64,000 nt of DNA from Bosea sp. (in: a-proteobacteria) (GCF_023953965.1 NZ_JAMLIX010000001.1:2046501-2110500); one strand, 5' to 3'. Shown: positions 51,473 through 60,638, numbered from the stretch's first letter. Program-made: numbers and translations. Notes: generated from the sequence alone by a model not told the origin.

Positions 51473-53149
51473 TTATATTATTTTCACCCCAGATTTGCGT
51501 AACAGAAGCCAGCAGACAAAGTATATTGCGGCCATCAATACTATGAAGTGAACGGTTCCAGCCGCTGCTCGTGAAATCTCTCCTTCCGTCCACATGAAGA
51601 AGATTCTTGACGACATTACGGTGGTCGAGGGTGTCCCGGTGCCGAGGAAGATCGGCGTGATCAGATCGCGCATGCTGGACATGAACAGCAGCAGCAGCGT
51701 CGCGATCAGGACGGGGCGGATGATGGGGATCGACACTTTCTGGAGCGTCTGGAACCGGCTGGCGCCGCAGACGCAGGCCGCTTCCTCCAGCGAGACATGG
51801 ATCTGGTTCAGGCCGTCGCGGAAGTGCTGCGTGGCCAGCGGCAGGAACCTTGCGACCTGCGCGAACACCATGATCAGCAATGTGCCGTAGAGCACGACCG
51901 GCGGCTGGATCCAGCCCCACATCACGCCGATCACGAAGGCGACGGACGGGATCGCGACCGGGAACATGGCAAGCGCGGAGACGAAGGCGGAGGACTTGGA
52001 CGGCATCCGCAAATCGAAGAAGGCGATCACCAGGGCGATGGCGCTGCCGAGCACGGCGGTGGCGAGCGCGAGCACCAGAGTATTGCCGATGATCCGCAAC
52101 ATCGCCGGCGCCCCCAGCTCGCCGAGGTGATGGGCGAGGGTGAAGCTCAGTGAGAAGTTATAGATATCGGACGAGAACGACAGATACACCACCACGACAT
52201 AGGGCAGTATGATCGCGATCAAGATGATCAGAAGATTCACGAGCGCGATCGGCAGGCGAAGCTTGCCGGCGCTCAGGTTCAGGCGCTTGTGACCCTTCCC
52301 GCCGACGACCTGGAAACGGCCGATCTGCGCCTGGCGGACGAGCCTGAAGCCGAGCCACACCATGAGCCCGGCAATGACCGCGAAGATGATCGCGATCGCC
52401 GAGGCAAGCTCGATCCGTGGCGGGAAGCCTCCCAGGAGGAAGAACAGGTAGGTGGCGAAAACATAGATCTTCGACGGCATTCCCAGCAGCGCCGGCACGG
52501 AATAGAGCGACCACACCATGATGATCGAGAAGATCGTGCAGGTGATCAGCGCCGGGGTGATCAGCGGGATCGAGATGGTCGCCAGCGTCCGGACCGGGGA
52601 GCAGCCGGTGGTGATGGCCGCCTCTTCATAGGACGAATCGATGTTCTCCAGCGCTGACAAGGTCGTCAGGAACATGTACGGGTAGAGGAACAGGATCGTG
52701 CAGAAGACCATGCCCCCCATCGAGAAGATGTTGAACGGCTTCACCCCGATCAGCTGGTCGATGATGAGATTGATGCCTCCCGCGTTGGGCGACATCAAAT
52801 AGGCATAGGCAATGGCCCCGACCCAGGGAGGGCTGACGAACGCCACGATGCTCGAAGCCCGGACGATGCCCTTGAACGGTATGTCGAGCCGCGCCACCGT
52901 CACGGCGGAGAAGACCCCCATGACGAGGGCGAACGGAATCGACCAGAGAACCAGCTGGATCGAGTTCCAGATCGTTTGAATGTTGGAGACGGCGGTGAAG
53001 GCGTCGGCGTAATGATTGAGCGTGAGCCCGCCGGCCCGCCGCGAGATGCTGCCGTAGAACAGCCACCCCAGCGGATAGACCGTGAGCATCAGCACGCATA
53101 CGGCGGCAAACCAGAAAAGCGGTTGCTTATACGTCTGATGCCGCATCAC
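51473..53149 (-). CDS. iron/polyamine-type ABC transporter permease, fused two-domain
   Basis: A 558-residue inner-membrane protein with two permease halves (about 12 segments), the FbpB-type architecture. The two docking loops are EEAAITTGCSPVRTLATIS in the first half and EEAACVCGASRFQTLQKVS in the second, both with the EAA...G pattern. It overlaps the ATPase stop by 4 bp and is followed by the binding protein 32 bp downstream. Confidence 0.94.
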   Translation of the reverse strand: MMRHQTYKQPLFWFAAVCVLMLTVYPLGWLFYGSISRRAGGLTLNHYADAFTAVSNIQTIWNSIQLVLWSIPFALVMGVFSAVTVARLDIPFKGIVRASSIVAFVSPPWVGAIAYAYLMSPNAGGINLIIDQLIGVKPFNIFSMGGMVFCTILFLYPYMFLTTLSALENIDSSYEEAAITTGCSPVRTLATISIPLITPALITCTIFSIIMVWSLYSVPALLGMPSKIYVFATYLFFLLGGFPPRIELASAIAIIFAVIAGLMVWLGFRLVRQAQIGRFQVVGGKGHKRLNLSAGKLRLPIALVNLLIILIAIILPYVVVVYLSFSSDIYNFSLSFTLAHHLGELGAPAMLRIIGNTLVLALATAVLGSAIALVIAFFDLRMPSKSSAFVSALAMFPVAIPSVAFVIGVMWGWIQPPVVLYGTLLIMVFAQVARFLPLATQHFRDGLNQIHVSLEEAACVCGASRFQTLQKVSIPIIRPVLIATLLLLFMSSMRDLITPIFLGTGTPSTTVMSSRIFFMWTEGEISRAAAGTVHFIVLMAAIYFVCWLLLRKSGVKII

Positions 53150-54231
53150 TTATCCTCTGCGGCAAGCAGGTACGTACGCGAGGGGTGGAAGGCGATGCCG
53201 ACGGTTTCGCCGATCTGCCATTGGCCATCCGGATCGGTCCGCGCGCGAATTTCGCATCCGGCGATCTCGACGACGCAGTCGTTGACCTCTCCGAGGAACG
53301 TCACGCGCCTCAACGTGCCGGTCACCGCCACCGGATCAGTCTTGCCGACGGGGACCAGCGAAACGTCCGAAGGACGCACGGAGACCGTCGTCGCGAGCCC
53401 GACATCGCCTTCCCCTTCGACCAGAAGCGCGCCTGCCGCATCGATCCCGACGATCTGCGGCGGCCCCTGGCGCCCGACGACGATCCGGGCCGGGATCAGG
53501 TTGGCCCCGCCGAGGAAGGACGCGACGAAACGGTGCTGCGGTTTCGAGAAGACCTCGCGCGGCGAACCGGAGCTGATGATCGAGCCGCCGCTCAGAACCA
53601 GGATGTTGTCCGAAAGCGCCATGGCTTCCGATTGATCGTGCGTGACGTAGATGCTCGTCAGGCCGAATTTCTGCTGCACTTCGCGCAGCTCGAAACGCAT
53701 TTCCTCCCGCAGCGCGGCGTCGAGGTTGGCGAGCGGCTCGTCGAGCAGCAGGACGCGAGGGCGGTAGACGAGGCATCTCGCCAGCACCGCCCGCTGCTGC
53801 TGCCCGCCCGAGAGCTGGTTGGGATAGCGGTCGTGAAGATGGTCGAGATCCACGCTCTTGAGGGCCGCCATGACCCTCTCCTGCAACTCGGCCTTGCCGA
53901 CCGAGCGCAGCTTCAGGGGAAAGGCCACGTTCTGGAACACGGTGAGATGGGGCCAGATCGCATAGGACTGGAACACCATCCCGATCTCGCGCTTCTCCGA
54001 CGGGACGAGAATGTCGCGCTCGCTGTCGAAAACGGGATCGCCGCCGATCGAGATGCGCCCACCGGTCGCCGTCTCGAGGCCGGCGATGCAACGCAGGATC
54101 GTCGTCTTGCCGCAACCGCTCGGGCCGAGAAGCGTCAGCACGGTTCCCGACGGAACCGTGAACGAGACGTCGTCGACGGCATTGAGCCCGCCGAATTTCT
54201 TGGAAAGCCGCTCAACAGTGACATCGACCAT
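53146..54231 (-). CDS. iron/polyamine-type ABC transporter ATP-binding protein
   Basis: A 361-residue ATPase of the CysA/PotA/FbpC group: Walker A GPSGCGKTT, signature NQLSGGQQQRAVLARCL, Walker B VLLLDEPLANLDAALR, followed by a C-terminal TOBE domain from about residue 275. The ATG at 54231 is used; the frame open to 54318 is not homologous. It is the first gene of the ATPase-permease-binding protein-amidohydrolase operon. Confidence 0.95.
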   Translation of the reverse strand: MVDVTVERLSKKFGGLNAVDDVSFTVPSGTVLTLLGPSGCGKTTILRCIAGLETATGGRISIGGDPVFDSERDILVPSEKREIGMVFQSYAIWPHLTVFQNVAFPLKLRSVGKAELQERVMAALKSVDLDHLHDRYPNQLSGGQQQRAVLARCLVYRPRVLLLDEPLANLDAALREEMRFELREVQQKFGLTSIYVTHDQSEAMALSDNILVLSGGSIISSGSPREVFSKPQHRFVASFLGGANLIPARIVVGRQGPPQIVGIDAAGALLVEGEGDVGLATTVSVRPSDVSLVPVGKTDPVAVTGTLRRVTFLGEVNDCVVEIAGCEIRARTDPDGQWQIGETVGIAFHPSRTYLLAAEDK

Positions 54232-54853
54232 AGGCTTTGGCGCACCCTCTTGATTGTTGTTCGCGCATTCTCTGCGGCACGTGTCGGAGATGCTACGGCG
54301 CAGCCGGCGATATGGCAAGAGATAATTTGTACACTGCGAATGAATGAACTAAATACGAAATCACTTCCGGCCATCGTCCCGGGGTTTTCAGGGGCTTCCT
54401 GCCTCAGGAGAAATGCGCCCCGGCCAAGGCGAGGGGAGGGCGTCGGCGCGCGGGGCGGCACGACGCAAGCCCGTGAACGCTGCCCGCCGATCGGACCGCG
54501 GCCGGTGCAGCGCAGATCGATGCGGGGGCGATGCGGCGCCGCGGTGCGCATTCTGGAGCGGCCTGATGTCGGTCTTGGCCTTGGCCCAGCTCTTGGCCCA
54601 GCTCTTACCTTGATCCCGGGTTCAACCGTGGCAAGAACCCAATCGGCGAAAGCCCATCGCCGCGGATGGAGGCGTCGCGGCTCTTCATCGTCCGCCGGGC
54701 TTGCGGCGGCGCCGTATCGGGAGGGCGGCGCTCCTGCGAGGCCCCGCCGTCCCGGCAGCCGGATATCCCCACCATCGTCGACGAAGCATTGGGGACTGCT
54801 CCCGATCGACCGGTTCCGGAGGCAGTCGCCTCAAATATCGGCCTGTCGATCGC
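54232..54853. other. 622-bp noncoding region upstream of the importer operon
   Basis: No plausible gene on either strand. An AT-rich patch at about 54310-54365 is the probable promoter region of the minus-strand importer operon. A 12-bp tandem repeat lies at 54581-54604. The rest is GC-rich without recognisable features. Confidence 0.5.
54581..54604. repeat. 12-bp tandem repeat
   Basis: TTGGCCCAGCTC occurs twice in perfect tandem within the noncoding stretch, preceded by another TTGGCC. No function apparent. Confidence 0.6.
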
Positions 54854-55735
54854 TCAGACGTGCTGACGGCGCTGTGCGCCGCCCTGGCGCAGCGGGATCT
54901 TGGATACCGTGCCGCCGGTCTTGCCTCTGGTGGATGTGCGCTTCTTCGGTGCAGACGCGGGCTCGGACGCCGGCGTCGGCAGGACGAAGCCGTTCTGGAC
55001 CGTCAGGCGATTGGTGAATTCCAGCAGCTTGTCGGCTTCCCAGATTTTCTCCGTGACCTTCAGCTTCTTGGAATCGCCGACGAGCGTGACGACCAGCTGC
55101 AGCTGGCCGGTGTGATCGAACACCGGCGCCGCGATGGCGCTCACTCCCGGGACCGGCAGGTTCTCGGTGATGCCATAGCCGAGCTCGCGGATGCGTCCGA
55201 TCTCCTGCTTGAAGGCGTTCATATCCATCGGTTTGCCCGCCGGGATCTGCGACTGGCTCTTGCCCTTGATCTCCTTCGTCGCGCGCGGCAGGATCAGCTC
55301 GTCGGGAAGGTAGGCCGCGAAAACCCGTCCGGTCGCCGTTCCAGAGATGGAATAGACGGTGCCGGGGCGCAGGTTGACGTGTATCTGCTCGACGCCCTCG
55401 TTGACCTGCACGATCGTCGGTCCATGGGTTCCCCAGACGGCGATCGTCACCATCAGGCCCAGGCGATTCGCCAGATCGCCGATGGAGGCGCAGGCGACCT
55501 GGAGCGGGGTAAAGCTGCGCATGCGCGCGACGCCGAGTTGCAGCGCGAAGGGCCCCAGCCTGTAGAGGCCGCTGGCGTCCTGCTCGACCAGTTCAAATTT
55601 TCGGAAACTCACAAGATATGCGTGAGCCTGTCCGGCCGGCATATCCGCCATCGTGGCCAAATCCTTCAGCATAAGCGGCTGACTCGCGAGCGATAGAACG
55701 GAGAGAAGGCGCCCACCGACCTCGATGGATTGCAC
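54854..55735 (-). CDS. IclR family transcriptional regulator, probable GTG start
   Basis: An IclR regulator of 293 residues from the GTG at 55735 (a frame open to an ATG at 55819 would add 28). VQSIEVGGRLLSVLSLA begins the winged helix, followed by LKDLATMADMPAGQAHAYL and an IclR effector domain (LRPGTVYSISGTATGRVFAAYL). A basic, Ser/Thr-rich tail of about 40 residues is unusual for the family. The GTG is favoured because AAGG lies 7 bases before it and the upstream AT-rich part holds a TATAAT box and a perfect dyad, i.e. promoter sequence. Likely regulator of the neighbouring importer or OYE/FAD genes. Confidence 0.87.
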   Translation of the reverse strand: MQSIEVGGRLLSVLSLASQPLMLKDLATMADMPAGQAHAYLVSFRKFELVEQDASGLYRLGPFALQLGVARMRSFTPLQVACASIGDLANRLGLMVTIAVWGTHGPTIVQVNEGVEQIHVNLRPGTVYSISGTATGRVFAAYLPDELILPRATKEIKGKSQSQIPAGKPMDMNAFKQEIGRIRELGYGITENLPVPGVSAIAAPVFDHTGQLQLVVTLVGDSKKLKVTEKIWEADKLLEFTNRLTVQNGFVLPTPASEPASAPKKRTSTRGKTGGTVSKIPLRQGGAQRRQHV

Positions 55736-56093
55736 CCCGCGGCCTTCTACTTTATCTGTTCTATTATATGATAAAGTTTTGCTTATCACGGCTTTTGCAT
55801 TTCCTGATCGTTCTGACATGCTGTTTAACCGTTATTCTCTCGCGGAGCAGCGGGATGCAGGGCGTCAGGGATACAGGCGCGCCATATCCGGTTCGATCGA
55901 AACGTCATTCATGCGCGGCCAGCGTTTTCTTCGGACTCATTTCCTCTGAAGGATATCACTTACATTGCATCGCATCACGAGACAAATGGGAGCGATGAAC
56001 AGCATTGCATTTGCGTATTTCTTCGGCGCTTGCCCCATCGGGCGCCACCCTTCGCGGGGAGTGGACGAGCGCATGTGCGGAAGCGGCGCGGCG
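55736..56093. other. regulatory and noncoding region between iclR-type gene and OYE gene
   Basis: 358 bp. The part next to the IclR gene holds the AT-rich dyad and -10 box; the remainder, up to the stop of the minus-strand OYE gene at 56094, shows no gene. The frame from 55965 with MNSIAFAYFFG is an antisense frame to the OYE gene. Confidence 0.5.
55750..55776 (-). promoter_or_regulatory. operator and -10 box of the iclR-type gene
   Basis: CTTTATC-N13-GATAAAG, a perfect 7-bp inverted repeat, encloses a consensus TATAAT on the minus strand (55763-55768), 28 bp upstream of the GTG at 55735. A regulator bound here would cover the -10 box. No good -35 box is seen. Confidence 0.5.
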
Positions 56094-57191
56094 TCAGCCC
56101 GCTGGCGGGTAGTCGATATAGCCGGCGTCGCCGGCGGCATACCAGGTCGTCGGATCGCTTTCGGCCAGCGCGATCCCCTCGCGGATGCGGCGGACGAGAT
56201 CGGGATTGCCGACGAAGGCTCGGCCGAAGGCGACCAGGTCGATACGGCCGGCCTGAAGATCGTCCTCGGCGCTGGCGGCGTCATAGCCGCCGACCCCGAT
56301 GATCGTTCCGGAAAACAGCTCGCGCGCGATCTCGATGGCGGCGCGGTCGAGAGGGGAGGCTCCCACCTGCATGTTGCCGCTCACGATGGGGCGGATGATA
56401 TGGACATAGCCCAGGCCCAGCTTCTCCGCGGCCGCGAGCATGGCCTTGTACTTGGCCAGGGCGTCGTCGTCGTCGATCGTGTTGAAGGTGCCGTAAGGCG
56501 CAAGGCGGATGCCGACGCAGTCCTTCGGATAGACCGATATCGCCGCCCTCAGCACCTCTTCCATGAAGCGCATCCGCTTTTCGCGGGTGCCGCCCCAGCC
56601 ATCGCTGCGCAGGTTGGTGTTCGACGAGGCGAACTGGTCGATCAGATAGCCGTTGGCGCCATGCAGTTCCACGCCGTCGAAACCCGCTGCCAGGGCGTTC
56701 TCGCAGGCTTTGCGATGGGATGCGATGACATCGCGGATGTCCTCCTCGGTCATCGCGCGGGGCATCGGGACGCTGACGAGGCCGCCCGCCTTGTCGCTCC
56801 AGACCTGCTTGTCCGCCTTGACCGCCGAGGGCGCCATCGGCTGGCGGCCGTCGGGCTGGTTGTCCGGATGCGAAACCCGGCCGCAATGCCAGAGCTGGAT
56901 GACTGCCTTGGCGCCGCCCGCGTGGATGGCATCGACGACCGTCTTCCAGCCCGCCGTCTGCCCGGCGCTCCAGATGCCGGGGGTGCGCGGATAACCCGTC
57001 GCGTCCGGGCTGATCTGCGTCGCCTCGCAGATGATGAGGCCCGCGCTGCTGCGCTGGCCGTAATATTCCGCGGCGCGCGCGTTCGGGACCCATTCGCCGT
57101 CCGCCCGGCTGCGGGTCAGCGGCGGCATCACCACCCGGTTGGCCAGTTCCCAGGGTCCAACCTTCGCCGGTGACAGCAGCTTTTCGTACAT
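56094..57191 (-). CDS. alkene reductase, Old Yellow Enzyme family (NemA-like)
   Basis: A 365-residue classical OYE. ANRVVMPPLTRSRAD, QLWHCGRVSH with active-site His, ELHGANGYLIDQFASSNTN, and GVGGYDA for FMN phosphate binding match NemA and N-ethylmaleimide reductases closely. It reduces activated alkenes, nitro esters or maleimides with NADPH. Consensus-like promoter 47 bp upstream of the start. Divergent from the FAD oxidoreductase at 57520, and distinct from the other OYE homologue at 43812. Confidence 0.94.
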   Translation of the reverse strand: MYEKLLSPAKVGPWELANRVVMPPLTRSRADGEWVPNARAAEYYGQRSSAGLIICEATQISPDATGYPRTPGIWSAGQTAGWKTVVDAIHAGGAKAVIQLWHCGRVSHPDNQPDGRQPMAPSAVKADKQVWSDKAGGLVSVPMPRAMTEEDIRDVIASHRKACENALAAGFDGVELHGANGYLIDQFASSNTNLRSDGWGGTREKRMRFMEEVLRAAISVYPKDCVGIRLAPYGTFNTIDDDDALAKYKAMLAAAEKLGLGYVHIIRPIVSGNMQVGASPLDRAAIEIARELFSGTIIGVGGYDAASAEDDLQAGRIDLVAFGRAFVGNPDLVRRIREGIALAESDPTTWYAAGDAGYIDYPPAG

Positions 57192-57237
57192 CGCTTACTC
57201 CCGCTGACGGCGCGCCGACCCGGCCGGCTCGGGCAGC

Positions 57238-57267
57238 GTTATATCGGATAGGCAAGAAATCTGTCAA
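57238..57267 (-). promoter_or_regulatory. sigma-70-like promoter of the alkene reductase gene
   Basis: On the minus strand TTGACA (57262-57267), an 18-bp spacer and TATAAC (57238-57243), 47 bp before the ATG at 57191. Both boxes are near consensus. Confidence 0.6.
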
Positions 57268-57279
57268 TTACGAATTATT

Positions 57280-57293
57280 TTGTCTTATGACAA
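57280..57293. promoter_or_regulatory. palindrome TTGTC-TTAT-GACAA upstream of the alkene reductase promoter
   Basis: A perfect 5-bp inverted repeat with 4-base spacer, 13 bp upstream of the -35 box on the minus strand; position suits an activator or repressor. The AT-rich setting is shared with a second dyad at 57386. The whole gap (57192-57519) holds no gene. Confidence 0.4.
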
Positions 57294-57385
57294 TTTACTT
57301 GCCATGTCGGCCCTGCTCCGGTCGCACTGGGCATTTCCGGCGCATCGCCTTTGACGGCGTTTTCCCGGCGGCGCGCCGCTCTGAT

Positions 57386-57404
57386 CGTCAATTATTCTTT
57401 GACG
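57386..57404. promoter_or_regulatory. dyad CGTCAA-N7-TTGACG overlapping the -35 box
   Basis: A perfect 6-bp inverted repeat whose right half is the -35 hexamer of the FAD oxidoreductase promoter, so a protein bound there would block RNA polymerase. Confidence 0.5.
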
Positions 57405-57426
57405 TATGGCTTCGCTATAATATAAT
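57399..57426 (+). promoter_or_regulatory. sigma-70-like promoter of the FAD oxidoreductase gene
   Basis: TTGACG (57399-57404), 16-bp spacer, TATAAT (57421-57426), about 94 bp upstream of the ATG at 57520. A second TATAAT at 57416-57421 overlaps. Confidence 0.6.
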
Positions 57427-57519
57427 AACGGCGCCGTCGTTGCGCATCGGCTGGCGAGGGACCGGGGCCCGACCTCGTCCATCGATCATATCGGCCTTGT
57501 TCCTGAGGGGGATCGGTGG

Positions 57520-59220
57520 ATGAGACGCGTCGAATGCGATGTTCTGGTCGTGGGGTCGGGATGCGCGGGGCTCGCAACCGCAGTGGCCTCGGCGCATCGC
57601 GGGCTGAAGGTCATCGTGGCGGAGAAGGAGCCCGTCTTCGGCGGCACGACCGCGCGCTCGGGCGGCTGGATGTGGGTTCCCAACAGCGGCCCGGCCAGGC
57701 GGGCGGGGGTCGAGGACAGCGTCGAGCAGGCCCGCACCTATCTGAAGCACGAGACCGGGGCTTTCTACGATGCGGAGCGCATCGATGCCTTCCTCGATGC
57801 CGCGCCCCAGGCGGTGGAGTTCTTCGAGGCGAACACGACCCTGCAGTTCGATGTCGGCCGGGAGTTCTCCGATTATCACCCCGATGCTCCCGGCGGAACA
57901 TCGGGCGGCCGCGCGGTCGTCGCCCGTCCCTTCGACGGGCGCGAACTGGGCGGGGAGATCGCCCGGCTGCGACCGCCGCTGCGCGAGATCACCTTTCTGG
58001 GCATGATGATCGGCTCGGGCAAGGAACTGCAGCATTTCTTCAACGTGACGCGCTCGCCGGTTTCCCTGTTCTATGTGGCCAGGCTGATGGCCAGGTTCGT
58101 CCGCGACATGGCCTTCTACGGGCGGCCGATGCGGCTGGTGAACGGCAACGCCCTGATCGGGCGGCTGGCGAAATCCTGCTTCGACAAGGGCGTGCCGATC
58201 TGGACCAGTTCGCCGGCGACCAGCCTGATCACCGGGAAGGGCGGCCGGATCGTCGGCGCCGTGCTGGATACGCCGACCGGCCGTTGCGAGGTCCATGCCG
58301 CGCGCGGCGTGGTGATGGCGGCTGGCGGCTTTCCGCAGGACCCGATCCTGCGCAGGCAATTGTTGCCCCATGCGCCGAGCGGGTACGAGCACGCTTCTCC
58401 CGCTCCGCCCGGCAACACCGGCGACGGCCTGCGGCTGGGCGAGACCGCCGGCGCCGAGATCGAGAAGAGATATCCGAATGCCGCCGCGCTGGTGCCGATC
58501 TCGCGGCCCGTCCGGCCCGACGGCACGCCGGGCACCTTTCCCCATTTCGTCGACCGCTATAAGCCGGGCATCATCGCCATCACCCGTTCCGGGCGGCGTT
58601 TCGTCAACGAGGCCAATTCCTACCACGATTTTTGCCGCGCGATGATCCAGCGCTGCGCCGAGGAGGGAACGGAAAACGCCGCCTGGCTGATCGCCGATCA
58701 TCGCACCTACCGGAAATACGGCCTCGGCTTCGCCAAGCCCGCGCCGGTTCCCTACGAGCGCCTGATCAAATCGGGCTATCTTCTGCGCGGGCGCACGCTG
58801 ATCGATCTCGCGCGGGAGATCGGAGCCGACGGGGCCCAGCTCGAGCGGACGGTCGCGTCCTATAACGAGCATGCCCGCAAGGGCGAGGATCCCGAATTCG
58901 GCAAGGGCAGCACGGCCTATAACCGCTGTCTGGGCGACCAGGAGGTCAAGCCCAACCCATGCCTTGCTCCGGTGGAGAACGGGCCGTTCTATGCGGTGCG
59001 CCTCCATATCGGCGATCTGGGCACCTTCGCCGGCCTGAAGACCAACCGCAACGGCGAAGCCCTCACCACGGAAGGCAAGCCGATCGGCGGGCTCTATGCT
59101 GTGGGCAACGATGCGGCGAGCATCATGGGGGGCAATTATCCCGGCCCCGGCATCACGCTCGGTCCGGGGCTCACCTTCGGCTATATCATCGCGCGGCACA
59201 TGTCGGGGGCGAACAGCTGA
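57520..59220 (+). CDS. FAD-dependent oxidoreductase (fumarate reductase/3-ketosteroid dehydrogenase type)
   Basis: A 566-residue FAD_binding_2 flavoprotein: VVGSGCAGLATAVASAHRG at the N-terminus, EPVFGGTTARSGGWMWVPN, VMAAGGFPQDPILRRQLLP, and the C-terminal GLYAVGNDAASIMGG...GPGLTFGYIIARHMSG. The start at 57520 is preceded by GAGGGGGAT. Close in type to the FAD enzyme at 19567, but not a near copy. Divergent from the OYE gene; both act on C=C/C-C redox chemistry, suggesting one pathway for an unsaturated or ring compound. Confidence 0.9.
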   Translation: MRRVECDVLVVGSGCAGLATAVASAHRGLKVIVAEKEPVFGGTTARSGGWMWVPNSGPARRAGVEDSVEQARTYLKHETGAFYDAERIDAFLDAAPQAVEFFEANTTLQFDVGREFSDYHPDAPGGTSGGRAVVARPFDGRELGGEIARLRPPLREITFLGMMIGSGKELQHFFNVTRSPVSLFYVARLMARFVRDMAFYGRPMRLVNGNALIGRLAKSCFDKGVPIWTSSPATSLITGKGGRIVGAVLDTPTGRCEVHAARGVVMAAGGFPQDPILRRQLLPHAPSGYEHASPAPPGNTGDGLRLGETAGAEIEKRYPNAAALVPISRPVRPDGTPGTFPHFVDRYKPGIIAITRSGRRFVNEANSYHDFCRAMIQRCAEEGTENAAWLIADHRTYRKYGLGFAKPAPVPYERLIKSGYLLRGRTLIDLAREIGADGAQLERTVASYNEHARKGEDPEFGKGSTAYNRCLGDQEVKPNPCLAPVENGPFYAVRLHIGDLGTFAGLKTNRNGEALTTEGKPIGGLYAVGNDAASIMGGNYPGPGITLGPGLTFGYIIARHMSGANS

Positions 59221-59444
59221 GCGACGTCCACCACAGTCGCCAAGACCGCTGGCTGTCCAGAAGCGGACGCCGCCCCGGATGACGGATCCCGTCAGGCGCG
59301 GCAGGTTCGTGCGAAACCGGACACGATCTTTGAAGCCGGGCCTCGCCCCGTTCCGTCCGCTCCGGATTCCACTGGCGCTCGCCGGGTTGAGGTCGCCGTC
59401 GCCTTCAGGCCTTCCGCATCCTTTCATCGAGCGCGAACATGCGT

Positions 59445-60638
59445 CTACCCGGCGAGCCTTCGAATCCAGCCGAGCTGGCGATCGATGCAGCGCTCGCGCT
59501 CATAGCCGGCGCGGACCGTCTCGCGGGCGGCGCGACGCAGTGGAGCCGTCAGCGGCGCGCGCTGAAGCGCCTCCCCGATTCGTTGCGCCAGAAGGGCCGG
59601 ATCGTCGAACGGGGCGAGGAAGCCGTTGACCCCATCCCGGATCACCTCCCTCACCGGCGGTGTGTCCGAGCCGACGACGAGGCAGCCGCAGGCCATCGCT
59701 TCCAGCAATGACCAGGAGAGGACGAAGGGCACCGTGAGATAGACATGTGCCGCCGAGACCTGGAAGAGCCTGATCAGGCTCTCATAGGGTAGCCAGGGGA
59801 TGTGGACGATGCGGCCGGTGAGCCCGGTTTCCGCCAGCATCGCCTCGCGCCATGAAATGCCGTCCTCGCGCGGGCGCCCATAACCGGCTCCATCGCCGCC
59901 GACGGCGACCAGGATCGACTCGGGATGGCGCTCGGCCAGGAGAGCTGCGGCCCGCATGAACTGCGGATAGCCGCGATAGGGGTCGAGATCGCGCGCGGCG
60001 AAAGTGACCACGGGCATGCCCGGCGTGAGCACGCGGCCGTCCGGCAGGCAGAAGCCGGCCCGAGGCTCGGGCCGGCAGACGACCGTGTCGATCCCGTCAT
60101 GGCAGACGGCGATGCGCCGGCGATAGGCGGCAGGATATTGCCGGCGTTGCCACTGCGTCGGCGCATAGGCGGCGTCGAGCGTGTCGAGGGCGAGAAGCTG
60201 CGCGGCATTGCGCATGCGGATGCGCTGCCGCTCCGGCTGGGGAATCGGCGCCGTCGCCCCGAAATCCAGATCCGATCCGGAACTGCGATAATAATATTCG
60301 CAATAGCCGAGCAAAGCGGCATCCGGCAGGGCGTCGCGCGCAAACAGCAGACCGCCCCAGCCGGTATGCCCGATCACCACATCGGGCGGATCGCTCGTCG
60401 CAAGCGAGGTCATCAGCCCGGCGACGGCTTCGCCGGTCCGCAGATGATAATCGGTGGCGACGAGCGCCGGATGTTGCGTCGAGGCGGCTGCGACCGTGTA
60501 GGCGAGCTGACGCAGGCCGGGCTGCCCGGGCGCCGGGCGTTCGCTGATCAGCGTGACCTCGTCGCCCTGGGCGACGAGGCTCGCGATCAGAGCAGCGAAT
60601 TGACCAGATCCCGAACGATGAACGAATAGGATATGCAT
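59445..60638 (-). CDS. glycosyltransferase family 4
   Basis: A 397-residue GT-B fold glycosyltransferase. The N-terminus MHILFVHRSGSGQFAALIAS and the C-terminal EAMACGCLVVGSDTPPVREV, with the EX7E-type Glu pair and RDGVNGFL, fit GT4. ICHDGID-like CHDGIDTVVCRPE is the usual nucleotide-sugar domain entry. It shares 52 bp with the 3' end of the upstream MarR-type gene, an unusually large overlap. Acceptor and sugar are unknown; the divergent secretion genes suggest a surface product. Confidence 0.9.
   Translation of the reverse strand: MHILFVHRSGSGQFAALIASLVAQGDEVTLISERPAPGQPGLRQLAYTVAAASTQHPALVATDYHLRTGEAVAGLMTSLATSDPPDVVIGHTGWGGLLFARDALPDAALLGYCEYYYRSSGSDLDFGATAPIPQPERQRIRMRNAAQLLALDTLDAAYAPTQWQRRQYPAAYRRRIAVCHDGIDTVVCRPEPRAGFCLPDGRVLTPGMPVVTFAARDLDPYRGYPQFMRAAALLAERHPESILVAVGGDGAGYGRPREDGISWREAMLAETGLTGRIVHIPWLPYESLIRLFQVSAAHVYLTVPFVLSWSLLEAMACGCLVVGSDTPPVREVIRDGVNGFLAPFDDPALLAQRIGEALQRAPLTAPLRRAARETVRAGYERERCIDRQLGWIRRLAG

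Noticed and set aside
55965..57173. 402-codon plus-strand frame
   Set aside because: Antisense to a clear Old Yellow Enzyme gene.
59280..59294. TGACGG-ATC-CCGTCA hairpin after the FAD oxidoreductase gene
   Set aside because: Only a 6-bp stem, 60 bp from the stop and without a T-tract; not convincing as a terminator.
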